From positions 1 through 64,000 of the forward strand of contig NZ_JAGSHT010000010.1 in assembly GCF_019947135.1 (NCBI RefSeq): 64,000 nt of DNA. Reading direction: 5' to 3'. Each line of letters opens with the position of its first letter. The stretch's first letter is position 1. A model generated the notes under the pieces. The model was not told the DNA's origin, ran no database searches, and saw only the letters and a list, made by a program, of their open reading frames with translations. Source of the stretch: Occultella gossypii. GTDB lineage: Bacteria > Actinomycetota > Actinomycetes > Actinomycetales > Beutenbergiaceae. The position numbers and the translations under genes were made by a program. This document shows positions 1-8,292 of the stretch, in pieces.

Positions 1-72
1 CCGCAGCCAGGACTCCAACTTCTCCCGGTCACCATCACGCAACTCCAAGGCCGGGGCAGGACGATTCGCCAT
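1..72 (-). CDS. IS630-family transposase, N-terminal fragment (runs off the window)
   Basis: Only the first 24 codons lie in the window. They start at an ATG at 72 and read MANRPAPALELRDGDREKLE followed by SWLR. This opening (a short Pro/Ala segment, then a D-x-x-R-x-x-L-x-x-W helix) resembles the start of the helix-turn-helix region of IS630-like DDE transposases. The catalytic domain is outside the window, so intactness cannot be judged. A 9-bp direct repeat (TTCAAGAAC) lies just upstream. The family call rests on N-terminal resemblance alone. Confidence 0.5.
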   Translation of the reverse strand, partial: MANRPAPALELRDGDREKLESWLR

Positions 73-83
73 GCCCCCATCAT

Positions 84-108
84 TTCAAGAACCAAAGCGT
101 TCAAGAAC
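84..108. repeat. 9-bp direct repeat upstream of the transposase start
   Basis: TTCAAGAAC occurs at 84-92 and again at 100-108, a spacing of 16 bp. It sits between the transposase start and the SDR gene. It could belong to the transposon end or to a regulatory site. I could not define a terminal inverted repeat because only one side of the element is visible. Confidence 0.4.
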
Positions 109-287
109 TAACGACACGCGGCACTAGTTGCGGCGCAACCGCGCCGGTGCTGCCGTTCAAACGGTGCTGAAGAGAGATCTTGTCCTCACACCTCACACTC
201 TCGGTCGCCGAGACGTCTTCTTCACGTGGGCGCCCTCGCCGAGGGCCCGACGTCAAGATCCCACTCATCGACCGAAGGAACCTCCGC

Positions 288-1022
288 ATGTCCATCGCTC
301 TTGTCACCGGCAGTACCCGAGGTCTTGGTCTCGCGACCGCCACAGCACTCGTCGAGGCCGGCCATACCGTCATCATCACGGGAAGGGATGCCGAAGCCGT
401 GCAGACGACATGTGCGGTGGCAAGGAGTGTCGGCCTCGTCTTCGAAGGCGTCACTCTCGACGTTGTCGATCCGGAGAGTGTCGCGTCGCTCGCGGAACTG
501 ATTCAGAACAAGTACGGAGTACTCGACATTCTCGTCAACAACGCGGGAATCTTGCCGGAAGCCACCGATCCCGCCTCCCACGATTTCGCATCCGTTGCAA
601 TGTTCCGCAAGACCTTCGAAACGAATGTCTTCGGCGTCGTAGCCGTGACCGAGGCTCTCCTTCCGCTTCTGCGCTCAAGCAAGGCGGGACGGATCGTGAA
701 TGTGTCGTCGACGATGGGCTCGCTCGCCGATCAAGGCGACCCTGAGTCGCCCTGGTTCTCGATGCTGGTCCCCGCCTACCAGACATCGAAGGCCGCGCTG
801 AACAGCATCACCGTCGAACTCGCCAAGAAGCTGGCTGCGACCCCGGTCGTCGTCACGTCCGTCTGTCCGGGATGGGTACAGACCGACCTGGCACCGGGCA
901 ACCACGAGAATGCTCCACTCACCGCAGTAGCCGCTGCCGAGGTGGTTGTCAGCGCCGCGCTCGCGCCAGAGGGCGCCAGTAGCGGAACGTTCATCGACGC
1001 CGCGGGGCCGGTGCGCTGGTAA
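288..1022 (+). CDS. SDR family NAD(P)-dependent oxidoreductase
   Basis: Classical short-chain dehydrogenase/reductase of 244 aa. The nucleotide-binding motif TGSTRGLG is at residues 7-14, NNAG at 84-87, the catalytic Ser near 140-141 and the Y164-x3-K168 pair follows. The start at 288 is preferred over upstream in-frame ATGs. It has an AAGGAA ribosome-binding site about 8 nt upstream and puts the Rossmann motif at the usual distance from the N terminus. The substrate cannot be told from sequence. The gene stands alone between a transposase remnant and a small minus-strand gene, so context gives no pathway. Confidence 0.9.
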   Translation: MSIALVTGSTRGLGLATATALVEAGHTVIITGRDAEAVQTTCAVARSVGLVFEGVTLDVVDPESVASLAELIQNKYGVLDILVNNAGILPEATDPASHDFASVAMFRKTFETNVFGVVAVTEALLPLLRSSKAGRIVNVSSTMGSLADQGDPESPWFSMLVPAYQTSKAALNSITVELAKKLAATPVVVTSVCPGWVQTDLAPGNHENAPLTAVAAAEVVVSAALAPEGASSGTFIDAAGPVRW

Positions 1023-1070
1023 CCGGAACGCGGCCCAGCCCCGTGCACACCTGGGATCTCCCGTGACCTC

Positions 1071-1376
1071 TCAGCCCGGTCGGCGGCGGTCCCGCGCCTG
1101 CCAGCAGGCCGTGTGCCAGTGCCGACGCTCGGACAGCGCGGCCTCGGCCCCGAACAGGTGATCGTCGCCCCACGCCACCACATGGGCCACGCCGGGCGCG
1201 ATCTCCTGCACGCAACCGGGGCAGCGGTAGGTCTTGTCCGATCCCTGCACGGGACGCACCGCCCACTGCGAACCGTCCGCGCGGGTCTCGGTGCGGGTCC
1301 GCCCGCGCAGCACCGACTCCACGTCGAGCTCGGGGTGCGGCTCGGCGTAGGGTCGGCGGCGAGACTTGCGGGCCAT
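1071..1376 (-). CDS. Small actinobacterial zinc-ribbon-like protein (often annotated ATP/GTP-binding protein)
   Basis: Protein of 101 aa with a basic N terminus (MARKSRRRP) and a central C-P-G-C pair at residues 52-55. A C-terminal H-W-H-x-x-C-W motif lies near 86-92. The Cys/His layout looks like a small treble-clef or ribbon metal site. The architecture matches a small conserved actinobacterial family often labelled ATP/GTP-binding protein, although no Walker motif is visible. The ATG at 1376 is the only start that places the basic N terminus correctly. It is convergent with the SDR gene and divergent from the hydrolase. Function is unknown. Confidence 0.75.
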   Translation of the reverse strand: MARKSRRRPYAEPHPELDVESVLRGRTRTETRADGSQWAVRPVQGSDKTYRCPGCVQEIAPGVAHVVAWGDDHLFGAEAALSERRHWHTACWQARDRRRPG

Positions 1377-1472
1377 GGCGCCATTCTCCCCCACATTCCC
1401 GACATGCCCGGGCCCACGGATGTCGGTAGCCTGACGCGGGTAGCTTGCCGCCGATCCTCGAGGCAGGACGCG

Positions 1473-2348
1473 ATGCAGATGACCCAGAAGGTGCGGCATC
1501 GACGCGCCGACGTCGGCGCTCTGGAGGTGTTCTACCGCGAGTCCGGCACCCCGGAGCGCCCGGCGGTGCTGTTGCTGCACGGGTTCCCGAGCTCCTCGCA
1601 CACATTCCATCAGGTCATGCCGCGGCTGGCCGAGGTGGCGTACGTGATCGCGCCCGACCTTCCCGGGTTCGGGCTGTCCTCGGCCCCGACCGTCGACGCC
1701 TACGACTACACCTTCGAGAATCTGTCCCGGACCGTCGAGGCACTGCTCGAAGGGCTCGGGGTAGAGCGCTTCTTCCTCTACCTGCACGACTTCGGGGCAC
1801 CGGTCGGCTACCACCTGGCCACGCGCCTCCCGGGCCGCGTTGCCGGGCTGATCGTCCAGAACGGTAACGCGCACGAGGAGGGTCTGGGCCACCAGTGGGA
1901 CGCCGCCAGGGCGTACTGGGCCGACCCGACCGACGCCAACCGCGCCGAGCTCGGGGACTGGCTCAACTTCGCCGGCACCCGCGACCAGTACCTCGCCGAG
2001 CTGCCCAGCTACCTGCGCGAGCTGCACCCGCCCGAGTCCTGGCACCTCGACTGGGAGCGGATGAGGCGACCCGGTAACATCGATGCCCAGTTCGCGCTGT
2101 TCACCGACTACGCCAGCCACGTCGCACGCTTCGACGAACTGGCCGCGTACCACCGCGCCCACCAGCCCCCGGCGCTCGTACTGTGGGGCAGTCGTGATGC
2201 GTTCTTCGACCTCGACGAGGTGCTCGCGTACCACCGCGCCCTGGAGCGCGTCGACTCACACCTCTACGACGCCGGGCACTTCCTGCTGGAGACCCACGCC
2301 GTCGAGTGCGCCGAGCTCATGCGGGCGTTCGTGCTCGACAATTCATGA
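1473..2348 (+). CDS. Alpha/beta fold hydrolase (epoxide hydrolase / haloalkane dehalogenase type)
   Basis: Protein of 291 aa. The oxyanion-hole motif HGFP is at residues 36-39, followed by PDLPGFGLS. The nucleophile elbow LHDFGAPVG carries Asp106 in place of the Ser of ordinary esterases. A later acidic residue sits in WGSRDAFF near 242 and the catalytic His in AGHFLLE near 269. An Asp nucleophile indicates the epoxide hydrolase/haloalkane dehalogenase branch. The substrate is not predictable. The start at 1473 has AGGA about 6 nt upstream; ATG 1479 is a close alternative. The 3' end faces the GH1 gene, with only 49 bp between them. Confidence 0.85.
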   Translation: MQMTQKVRHRRADVGALEVFYRESGTPERPAVLLLHGFPSSSHTFHQVMPRLAEVAYVIAPDLPGFGLSSAPTVDAYDYTFENLSRTVEALLEGLGVERFFLYLHDFGAPVGYHLATRLPGRVAGLIVQNGNAHEEGLGHQWDAARAYWADPTDANRAELGDWLNFAGTRDQYLAELPSYLRELHPPESWHLDWERMRRPGNIDAQFALFTDYASHVARFDELAAYHRAHQPPALVLWGSRDAFFDLDEVLAYHRALERVDSHLYDAGHFLLETHAVECAELMRAFVLDNS

Positions 2349-2397
2349 CGGTCTGCCGGCCCGGGCCACCCGCACGGACGCGGACGTGGCGGGCGCC

Positions 2398-3843
2398 TCA
2401 GAGGGTGCCGGTGGCGATCAGGTCGGCGTACCAGCGGGCGGAGTCCTTCGGGGTGCGCACCTGGGTGTCGTAGTCGACCCGGACGATCCCGAACCGGCGC
2501 TCGTACCCGAACGCCCACTCGAAGTTGTCGAACAGGGACCACACGAAGTAGCCGCGCACGTCCGCGCCGGCGTCGATGGCCCGGGCGACGGCGTCGATGT
2601 GGCCGTGCAGGTAGGCGACCCGGTCGTCGTCGTGCACTGCGCCGTCGGGACCCACCTCGTCGTCGAACGCGGCGCCGTTCTCGGTGATCATCAACGGCGT
2701 GGCCGGATACTCGCGGTGCAGTCGCAGCAGCAGTTCGACGAGGCCGTCGGGATCGATGTTCCAACCCATCGCGGTGTGCGGTCCGGGCATCTCGAGGAAC
2801 TCCACGGTGTCCGCGCCGACCCAAGGGCTCGCGCCGTCGCCGTGCCCGTCGGCCCGCTCCGGCTCCCCCGCGCCCGCGTGCCGGCGGGCCCTGGACGTGG
2901 CGTAGTAGTTCACGCCGAGGGAGTCCAGCGGGACCTTGATGAGCTCGCCGTCGCCGGGCTGCACGAAGGACCAGTCGGTCAGGTGTGCGGTGTCGGCGAG
3001 CAGGTCGGCCGGGTACGTGCCCTTGAACAGGGGGTCCAGCCAGATCCGGTTGCCGACCGCGTCGAGCTGCCGGACGGCGTCCAGGTCAGCCGCCGAGGCC
3101 GCGTCCACCGGGCGGGTCACGTGCAGGTTCAGCGTGATCGAGATCGGGGTCTGCTCGCCGAGCTCGTCGCGGATCGCGCGCGCGGCCAGCCCGTGGGCGA
3201 GGTTCAGGTGGTGGGCGGCCCGCAGCGCCGCCACCGGTTCGGTCCGCCCGGGCGCGTGCACGCCGGCGGCGTAGCCGAGGAACGCCGCACACCACGGCTC
3301 GTTCAGGGTGGTCCACAGGCTGACCCGGTCGCCGAGCTCGGTCGCCACGATCCGCGCGTACTCGGCGAACGCGTACGCGGTGGCCCGGTTCGTCCAGCCG
3401 CCGGCCTCCTCCAGCTCGGCGGGCAGGTCCCAGTGGTAGAGGGTCACCACCGGCTGGATGCCGGCGGCCAGCAGCTCGTCGACGAGCCGGGAGTAGAACG
3501 CCAGGCCCTCGGGGTTCGCCGGCCCGGTCCCGCCGGGCTGTACCCGCGGCCAGGAGATGGAGAACCGGTAGGCCGCCAGCCCGAGGGAGGCCATCAGGGC
3601 GACGTCCTCAGACACCCGGTGGTAGTGGTCGATCGCGACGTCTCCGGTTTCCCCGTTGAGGGTCCGGCCCGGGGTGTGGGAGAAGGTGTCCCAGATCGAC
3701 GGCCCGCGGCCACCTTCGGTGACGGCGCCCTCGACCTGGTACGCGGCGGTGGCCGAGCCCCACACGAAGTCGGCGCCGAAGCGGCGCCCGGTGCCCGGCT
3801 CCGCGGCTGCTTGCGTCGCTGGGGTTGTGTCAGTGCTGGTCAC
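2398..3843 (-). CDS. GH1 beta-glucosidase, cytoplasmic
   Basis: Full-length glycoside hydrolase family 1 enzyme of 481 aa that would hydrolyse beta-linked gluco- or galacto-oligosaccharides with retention. The acid/base glutamate is E182 in TLNEPW and the nucleophile E388 in ITENG. The N-terminal signature [14 protein letters not shown] and the C-terminal [13 protein letters not shown] segment are present. No signal peptide is visible, so it acts in the cytoplasm. Its start overlaps the end of the GH31 gene by 14 nt, making it the last gene of a GH42-GH31-GH1 operon. In the xyloglucan reading it would remove glucose units once alpha-xylosyl groups are gone. Confidence 0.93.
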   Translation of the reverse strand: MTSTDTTPATQAAAEPGTGRRFGADFVWGSATAAYQVEGAVTEGGRGPSIWDTFSHTPGRTLNGETGDVAIDHYHRVSEDVALMASLGLAAYRFSISWPRVQPGGTGPANPEGLAFYSRLVDELLAAGIQPVVTLYHWDLPAELEEAGGWTNRATAYAFAEYARIVATELGDRVSLWTTLNEPWCAAFLGYAAGVHAPGRTEPVAALRAAHHLNLAHGLAARAIRDELGEQTPISITLNLHVTRPVDAASAADLDAVRQLDAVGNRIWLDPLFKGTYPADLLADTAHLTDWSFVQPGDGELIKVPLDSLGVNYYATSRARRHAGAGEPERADGHGDGASPWVGADTVEFLEMPGPHTAMGWNIDPDGLVELLLRLHREYPATPLMITENGAAFDDEVGPDGAVHDDDRVAYLHGHIDAVARAIDAGADVRGYFVWSLFDNFEWAFGYERRFGIVRVDYDTQVRTPKDSARWYADLIATGTL

Positions 3844-6154
3844 GGTCTGCTCCGTCGGTGTCGAGCCCCGCCCACGACGGCGGAACGTCCAGTGTGAGGG
3901 TATCCCCGCTCGCGGGGTGGTCGGCTCCGGCGAGGCGCACCGCCCAGGGGCGGTCGGTCCCGGCGGCGCTCACCTCGAGGCGGTCGCCGGTGCGGGTGGC
4001 CGTGAAGGTCGCCGCGGTGCCCGAGGCATCCGCCGTCGGGACGCTCACCGTGGTGGTGGCGCCGTCGGCGAGCTCGAAGACCGCCAGCCTCACGCCGTCG
4101 GCGTAGTCGTAGTCGGGCCGGTCGGTGCGGGCACCGAGCGGAAGCACGGCCCCGGGCCGCACGAGCAGGGGCAGCGTGTCGAAGCCGTGCCGCTGGCGCA
4201 CCCACCGCGGGCCGGTCAGCTTCTCGTCGGTGAGCAGGTTCGTCCAGGTGCCCTCCGGCACGTAGAACTCGACGTCCCCGTCGGCGTCGAAGACCGGGGC
4301 CACGAGCACCGAGTCGCCGAGCAGGTACTGGGTGTCGGCCGCGGCCGCACTGCGGTCGTGTGGGAACTCCAGGACCATCGGGCGCATCACCGGCACCCCT
4401 TCGGCGGTGGCGATCTGGCCGGCCCGGGCCAGGTACGGCATCAGCTCGTACTTCAGGTGGATGAACCGGCGGGCCACGTCCACCGCCTCGTCGTCGAATG
4501 CCCACGGCACCCGGTAGGAGGACGACCCGTGCAGGCGGCTGTGCGAGGAGAGCAGGCCGAACGCGAGCCACCGCTTGAACACGGCCGGGTCGGGCATGCC
4601 CTCGAAGCCGCCGATGTCGTGGCTCCAGAACCCGAACCCGGACATCGCCAGGGACAGCCCGCCGCGCAGTGACTCCGCCATCGAGGCGAACGTGGACTCG
4701 CAGTCCCCGCCCCAGTGCACCGGGAACTGCTGGCCGCCGGCGGTCGCCGAGCGCGCGAACAGCACGGCCTCACCGGTCCCCCGCTCCTTCTGGAGGAGCT
4801 CGAACACGCAGGCGTTGTACAGGTGGGTGTAGTAGTTGTGCATCCGCTGCGGGTCGGACCCGTCGTGCCAGAGGACGTCGGTGGGGATCCGCTCGCCGAA
4901 GTCGGTCTTGAACGCGTCCACCCCCTGCCGCAGCAGCACCCGCAGCTTGTCCTGGTACCAGGTCCACGCGCCGGGGTTCGTGAAGTCCACGAGCGCCATC
5001 CCGGCCTGCCACATGTCCCACTGCCAGATGTCACCGTCAGCGGTCTTCACCAGGTAGCCGAGCTCGGCCCCTTCGGCGAACAGGTGCGAGCGCTGGGCGA
5101 TGTACGGATTGATCCACACCGAGACCTTGAGGCCGCGCTCGTGCAGCCGGGTGAGCATGCCCTCCGGGTCCGCGAACGTGGCCGGGTCCCAGACGAAGTC
5201 GCACCAGTGGAACTGCCGCATCCAGAAGCAGTCGAAGTGGAACACCGACAGCGGCAGATCCCGCTGCGCCATCCCGTCGATGAAGGACGTGACCGTGGCC
5301 TCGTCGTAGTCGGTGGTGAACGAGGTGGACAGCCACAGCCCGTAGGACCAGGTGGGCACCCGCGCCGGACGACCGGTCAGCGCGGTGTACCGGCGCAGCA
5401 CCTCCTTCGGGTCGGACCCGCCGATGACGTAGTACTGCAGAACCTGCCCCGGCACCGAGAACTGCGTGCGGGAGACCACCTCGGTGCCGACCTCGAAGGA
5501 GACCCGCTCCGGGTGGTCCACGAACACCCCGTAGCCGCGGTCGGAGACGTAGAACGGGACGTTCTTGTACGCCTGGTCCGAGGCGGTGCCGCCGTCCTCG
5601 TTCCAGATGTCGATCGACTGGCCGTTCTTGACCAGCGGCCCGAACCGCTCGCCGAGCCCGTACAGGTGCTCGGCCACCCCGATGTCGAGCTGCTCGCGCA
5701 CGTAGTGCGAGCCGTCATCGGTCGAGATGATCCCGATGCCGCGATCGGCGGAACCGGTCAGGACCCGGCCCTGCGCGTCCGTGAACTCCAGGCGCCAGGG
5801 TCCGTCGGTATCGATCGTCGCCGTCAGGTCGCCCGTCGTGAACGTGGCGCTCTCCCCGGGCCGATCGGGCCGGTGGATGTGCACGGTCCCCGGCGCGGCC
5901 TCCAGCTCGAACGCCGGCCGCCGGTCGCGACCGCCCTGGAAGTGCTCGATCCGCACCCCGATCACGCCGTCCAGCGGCGAGTCGAGCGTGATGGTCACCA
6001 TCGGCCGGTTCAGGGTGTCCCCCCGCCGGTTCAGTGCCGCCGTGGCCGCGTACACGGTCAGCGAGTCGCCGCCGTCCTCGACGGACTCCACGTGCCGTGG
6101 GCGCAGGATCTCCACTCCCGGCAGCACGTTCCAGTAGCCATCGGTGAACTTCAT
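3830..6154 (-). CDS. yicI: GH31 alpha-xylosidase (YicI-like)
   Basis: Protein of 774 aa, almost the length of Escherichia coli YicI, beginning [15 protein letters not shown] as YicI-type alpha-xylosidases do. The nucleophile is D418 in [10 protein letters not shown] and the acid/base D484 in [10 protein letters not shown]. coli YicI has D416 and D482. These enzymes release alpha-1,6-xylose from the non-reducing end of xyloglucan oligosaccharides (isoprimeverose-type units). No signal peptide is present. The ATG at 6154 overlaps the GH42 stop in ATGA, indicating translational coupling. Within family GH31 the xylosidase call rests on the whole-length YicI resemblance. Confidence 0.92.
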   Translation of the reverse strand: MKFTDGYWNVLPGVEILRPRHVESVEDGGDSLTVYAATAALNRRGDTLNRPMVTITLDSPLDGVIGVRIEHFQGGRDRRPAFELEAAPGTVHIHRPDRPGESATFTTGDLTATIDTDGPWRLEFTDAQGRVLTGSADRGIGIISTDDGSHYVREQLDIGVAEHLYGLGERFGPLVKNGQSIDIWNEDGGTASDQAYKNVPFYVSDRGYGVFVDHPERVSFEVGTEVVSRTQFSVPGQVLQYYVIGGSDPKEVLRRYTALTGRPARVPTWSYGLWLSTSFTTDYDEATVTSFIDGMAQRDLPLSVFHFDCFWMRQFHWCDFVWDPATFADPEGMLTRLHERGLKVSVWINPYIAQRSHLFAEGAELGYLVKTADGDIWQWDMWQAGMALVDFTNPGAWTWYQDKLRVLLRQGVDAFKTDFGERIPTDVLWHDGSDPQRMHNYYTHLYNACVFELLQKERGTGEAVLFARSATAGGQQFPVHWGGDCESTFASMAESLRGGLSLAMSGFGFWSHDIGGFEGMPDPAVFKRWLAFGLLSSHSRLHGSSSYRVPWAFDDEAVDVARRFIHLKYELMPYLARAGQIATAEGVPVMRPMVLEFPHDRSAAAADTQYLLGDSVLVAPVFDADGDVEFYVPEGTWTNLLTDEKLTGPRWVRQRHGFDTLPLLVRPGAVLPLGARTDRPDYDYADGVRLAVFELADGATTTVSVPTADASGTAATFTATRTGDRLEVSAAGTDRPWAVRLAGADHPASGDTLTLDVPPSWAGLDTDGADRDQH

Positions 6155-8157
6155 CGTTGCCTCTCGATCAGGACGACGCTGCCGCCGGCCGGGATGTCCG
6201 CGGTCTGCGGGTGGTCGGCGCCCGTGAGCACGTCGCGGCAGGGCCGCGCGAGCGGGACGGTCACCGGTGCGCCGGTGTGGTTGAACAGGAACGCGTGGTC
6301 GCCGCGGACGGCAAGCTCCACCCCGGGGGGTGGCTGCGCCACCATGCCCGACGGCGTCACGCCGGCCGCGTCGAGGCAGGTCGCCACCCAGGCCTCGAGC
6401 AGGTCGTCGCCGCCGACGGCGGCGAGGTAGAGCAGTCGACCGTCGGGCGAGCGGACCGCGGCCGGCGCGCCGTCGAGGTCGGCACCGGCGAACGTGGCGA
6501 GCACGTCGGCCGAGCCCACCACAAGCCGTTCCGCCCAGGTCTGCACGCCGTACCGGTGACCGTCCAGAAGCAGGGCGGCACCGCCGTCGGGCAGGGGGCA
6601 CCACTCCTCGCCGCCGGCGCCCAGCAGGTCGGTGAACGGGGCCGGGAACGCCCCGGTGCGGATCGCGGCGTCGGCATCGGCGACGGCGCTGAACGGCCCG
6701 ATCGCGAGGGTCCCACCGGCGCCGGTGAAGGCGCGCAGGTTGGCGACGGCGGCGTCGGTGACCAGGTGGAGCTGGGGCGCGAGCACGAGGTCGTAGGCGG
6801 TCAGGTCCGCCTCGGGGTGGACCAGATCGGTGGCCAGGCCGCGCCGCCACAGCGGCCGGTACCAGGACAGCACCTGGGGCAGCACCCGCAGCCGGGTGCT
6901 CGGTCCGCCCGGTTCCTCGGCCGCCCACCAGCTGGACCAGTCGAACGCGATCGCGACCCGGGCCCGGATCGGCGACCCGGCGACCGCCGCGAGGGCGGCC
7001 AGGTCGGCGCCGAGTGCGCGCACGCTGCGGTGCAGCCGGGTATCCGGTCCCGCGTGGGGAAGCATCGCCGAGTGGAACCGCTCGGCCCCGGCCGCCGAGG
7101 CCCGCCACTGGAACGAGAGCACGCCGTCGGACCCGTGGGCGATCGCACGCAGGGCGTCGGCACGCATCCGGCTCGGGGACTTCGGCGGGTTGTGGTCCCG
7201 CCAGTTCACGGCGCTGACGGCCTGCTCCATGAGCAGCCAGGGGCCGCCGGCCAGGGACCGCATCAGGTCGTGGGTGAGCGCGGCCAGGACCGGGGCGTCG
7301 GGGTCCACCGGGTCCGGGTAGGAGTCGTCGGAGATGACGTCCAGCTCGCCGGCCCAGGACCAGTAGTCCACGTGCGGGAAGAACCCCATGAAGTTGGTCG
7401 TGATCGGGGTCGCCGGGTCGACCGCGCGGATCGCGTCCCGCTGCGCCGTGTACAGCTCCAGCAGGGTGTCGGAGCAGAACCGGCGGTAGTCGAGCCGCTG
7501 GGTCGGGTTGATCAGGTAGGGCGCCGCCCGCGGCGGCACGATCTCCTCCCAGCGCCCGTACGCCTGGGACCAGAACGTGGTGGCCCAGGCGGTGTTCAGA
7601 CCGGTCAGGTCCCCGTAGCGGGCCCGCAACCAGTTCCGGAACCCGACGGCGCACTGGTCGCAGTGGCAGATCTGCCCGAACTCGTTTCCGACGTGCCACA
7701 TCACGACGGCCGGGTGGCCGGCGTACCGGGTGACGACGTCGGTGGCGATCTCGAGCGCGTGGGCGCGGTACGTCGGCGAGCTCGGGCAGAAGTGGTTGCG
7801 GGAACCCTGGCTCAGCCGCACCCCGTCCGCGGTCACCGGCAGCGTGTCCGGATGGTCATGGGCCAGCCACGGTGGCGGGCTGGCCGTCGGGGTGGCGAGG
7901 TCGACGGCGATGCCCGCGCCGGCGAGCAGGTCGAGGACGCGGTCGAGCCAGGCGAAGTCCCGCACCCCCGGCCGGGGTTCGATCCGGCTCCAGGAGAAAA
8001 CCCCGACCGTCACCAGGTTCACCCCGGCCGTGACCATCAGCTCGACGTCACGTTCGACGACCTCGGCGGGCCACTGCTCCGGGTTGTAGTCACCGCCGTA
8101 GAGAAGTCCACGGGTGGCGGTGAGGTCCCGCAGTCCCGGTCCCGTCCTGTCGGTCAT
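6151..8157 (-). CDS. GH42 beta-galactosidase, cytoplasmic
   Basis: Family 42 beta-galactosidase of 668 aa. It has YGGDYNPEQW near the N terminus, the acid/base E159 in HVGNEFG and the nucleophile E311 in LLMEQAVSAVNW. Cys124, Cys164, Cys166 and Cys169 fit the zinc-binding cluster of the family. The start at 8157 has an AGGGAGG ribosome-binding site about 6 nt upstream, better than the in-frame candidate eight codons earlier. It is first gene of the GH42-GH31-GH1 operon, transcribed from a promoter overlapped by a LacI-type operator. Expected role: removal of beta-1,2-galactose from xylosyl side chains. Other beta-galactosides are possible substrates. Confidence 0.93.
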   Translation of the reverse strand: MTDRTGPGLRDLTATRGLLYGGDYNPEQWPAEVVERDVELMVTAGVNLVTVGVFSWSRIEPRPGVRDFAWLDRVLDLLAGAGIAVDLATPTASPPPWLAHDHPDTLPVTADGVRLSQGSRNHFCPSSPTYRAHALEIATDVVTRYAGHPAVVMWHVGNEFGQICHCDQCAVGFRNWLRARYGDLTGLNTAWATTFWSQAYGRWEEIVPPRAAPYLINPTQRLDYRRFCSDTLLELYTAQRDAIRAVDPATPITTNFMGFFPHVDYWSWAGELDVISDDSYPDPVDPDAPVLAALTHDLMRSLAGGPWLLMEQAVSAVNWRDHNPPKSPSRMRADALRAIAHGSDGVLSFQWRASAAGAERFHSAMLPHAGPDTRLHRSVRALGADLAALAAVAGSPIRARVAIAFDWSSWWAAEEPGGPSTRLRVLPQVLSWYRPLWRRGLATDLVHPEADLTAYDLVLAPQLHLVTDAAVANLRAFTGAGGTLAIGPFSAVADADAAIRTGAFPAPFTDLLGAGGEEWCPLPDGGAALLLDGHRYGVQTWAERLVVGSADVLATFAGADLDGAPAAVRSPDGRLLYLAAVGGDDLLEAWVATCLDAAGVTPSGMVAQPPPGVELAVRGDHAFLFNHTGAPVTVPLARPCRDVLTGADHPQTADIPAGGSVVLIERQR

Positions 8158-8198
8158 CGACCGCCTCCCTGCTGTCCGCACTGACTTGATCGACCGAG

Positions 8199-8226
8199 TT
8201 GTCGAAGCGTTTCAACACCCTAACGA
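8199..8226 (+). promoter_or_regulatory. Possible promoter of the GH95-LacI operon
   Basis: On the plus strand, TTGTCG (8199-8204) and TAACGA (8221-8226) are 16 nt apart and would place a start near 8233. Both fit the consensus only moderately. The -35 and spacer lie under the same operator that covers the divergent GH42 promoter, so one bound repressor would control both directions. Confidence 0.3.
8200..8217. promoter_or_regulatory. LacI-type operator in the GH42/GH95 divergent region
   Basis: An 18-bp imperfect palindrome, TGTCGAAGCGTTTCAACA, matches in seven of nine base pairs and has the central CG typical of LacI-family operators (GAANCGNTTC core). It overlaps the downstream edge of the -10 box predicted for the GH42 operon and the -35/spacer of a possible GH95 promoter. 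Related sites occur at 16545 and 16723. The LacI-family gene at 10911 is the obvious candidate ligand-responsive repressor. The palindrome is seen directly; binding is inferred. Confidence 0.7.
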
Positions 8227-8245
8227 TGGCGACGACCTGTGTAAA
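8217..8245 (-). promoter_or_regulatory. Sigma-70-type promoter of the GH42-GH31-GH1 operon
   Basis: Read on the minus strand, a -35 box TTTACA (8240-8245) and a -10 box TAGGGT (8217-8222) are separated by exactly 17 nt. The start point would fall near 8210, inside the operator at 8200-8217, so a bound LacI-type protein would occlude it. The leader to the GH42 start is about 50 nt. Confidence 0.6.
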
Positions 8246-8292
8246 GTGGCGCTCGCGACAGTCTGGTTTGGTAGGCCGATCGGAGTGGATCC

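Noticed and set aside
3830-7699. A 1289-codon open frame on the minus strand that appears to fuse part of GH42 with GH31
   Set aside because: The upstream portion is an out-of-frame Arg/Pro-rich shadow of GH42. The real GH31 starts at ATG 6154, where family similarity and the ATGA overlap begin.
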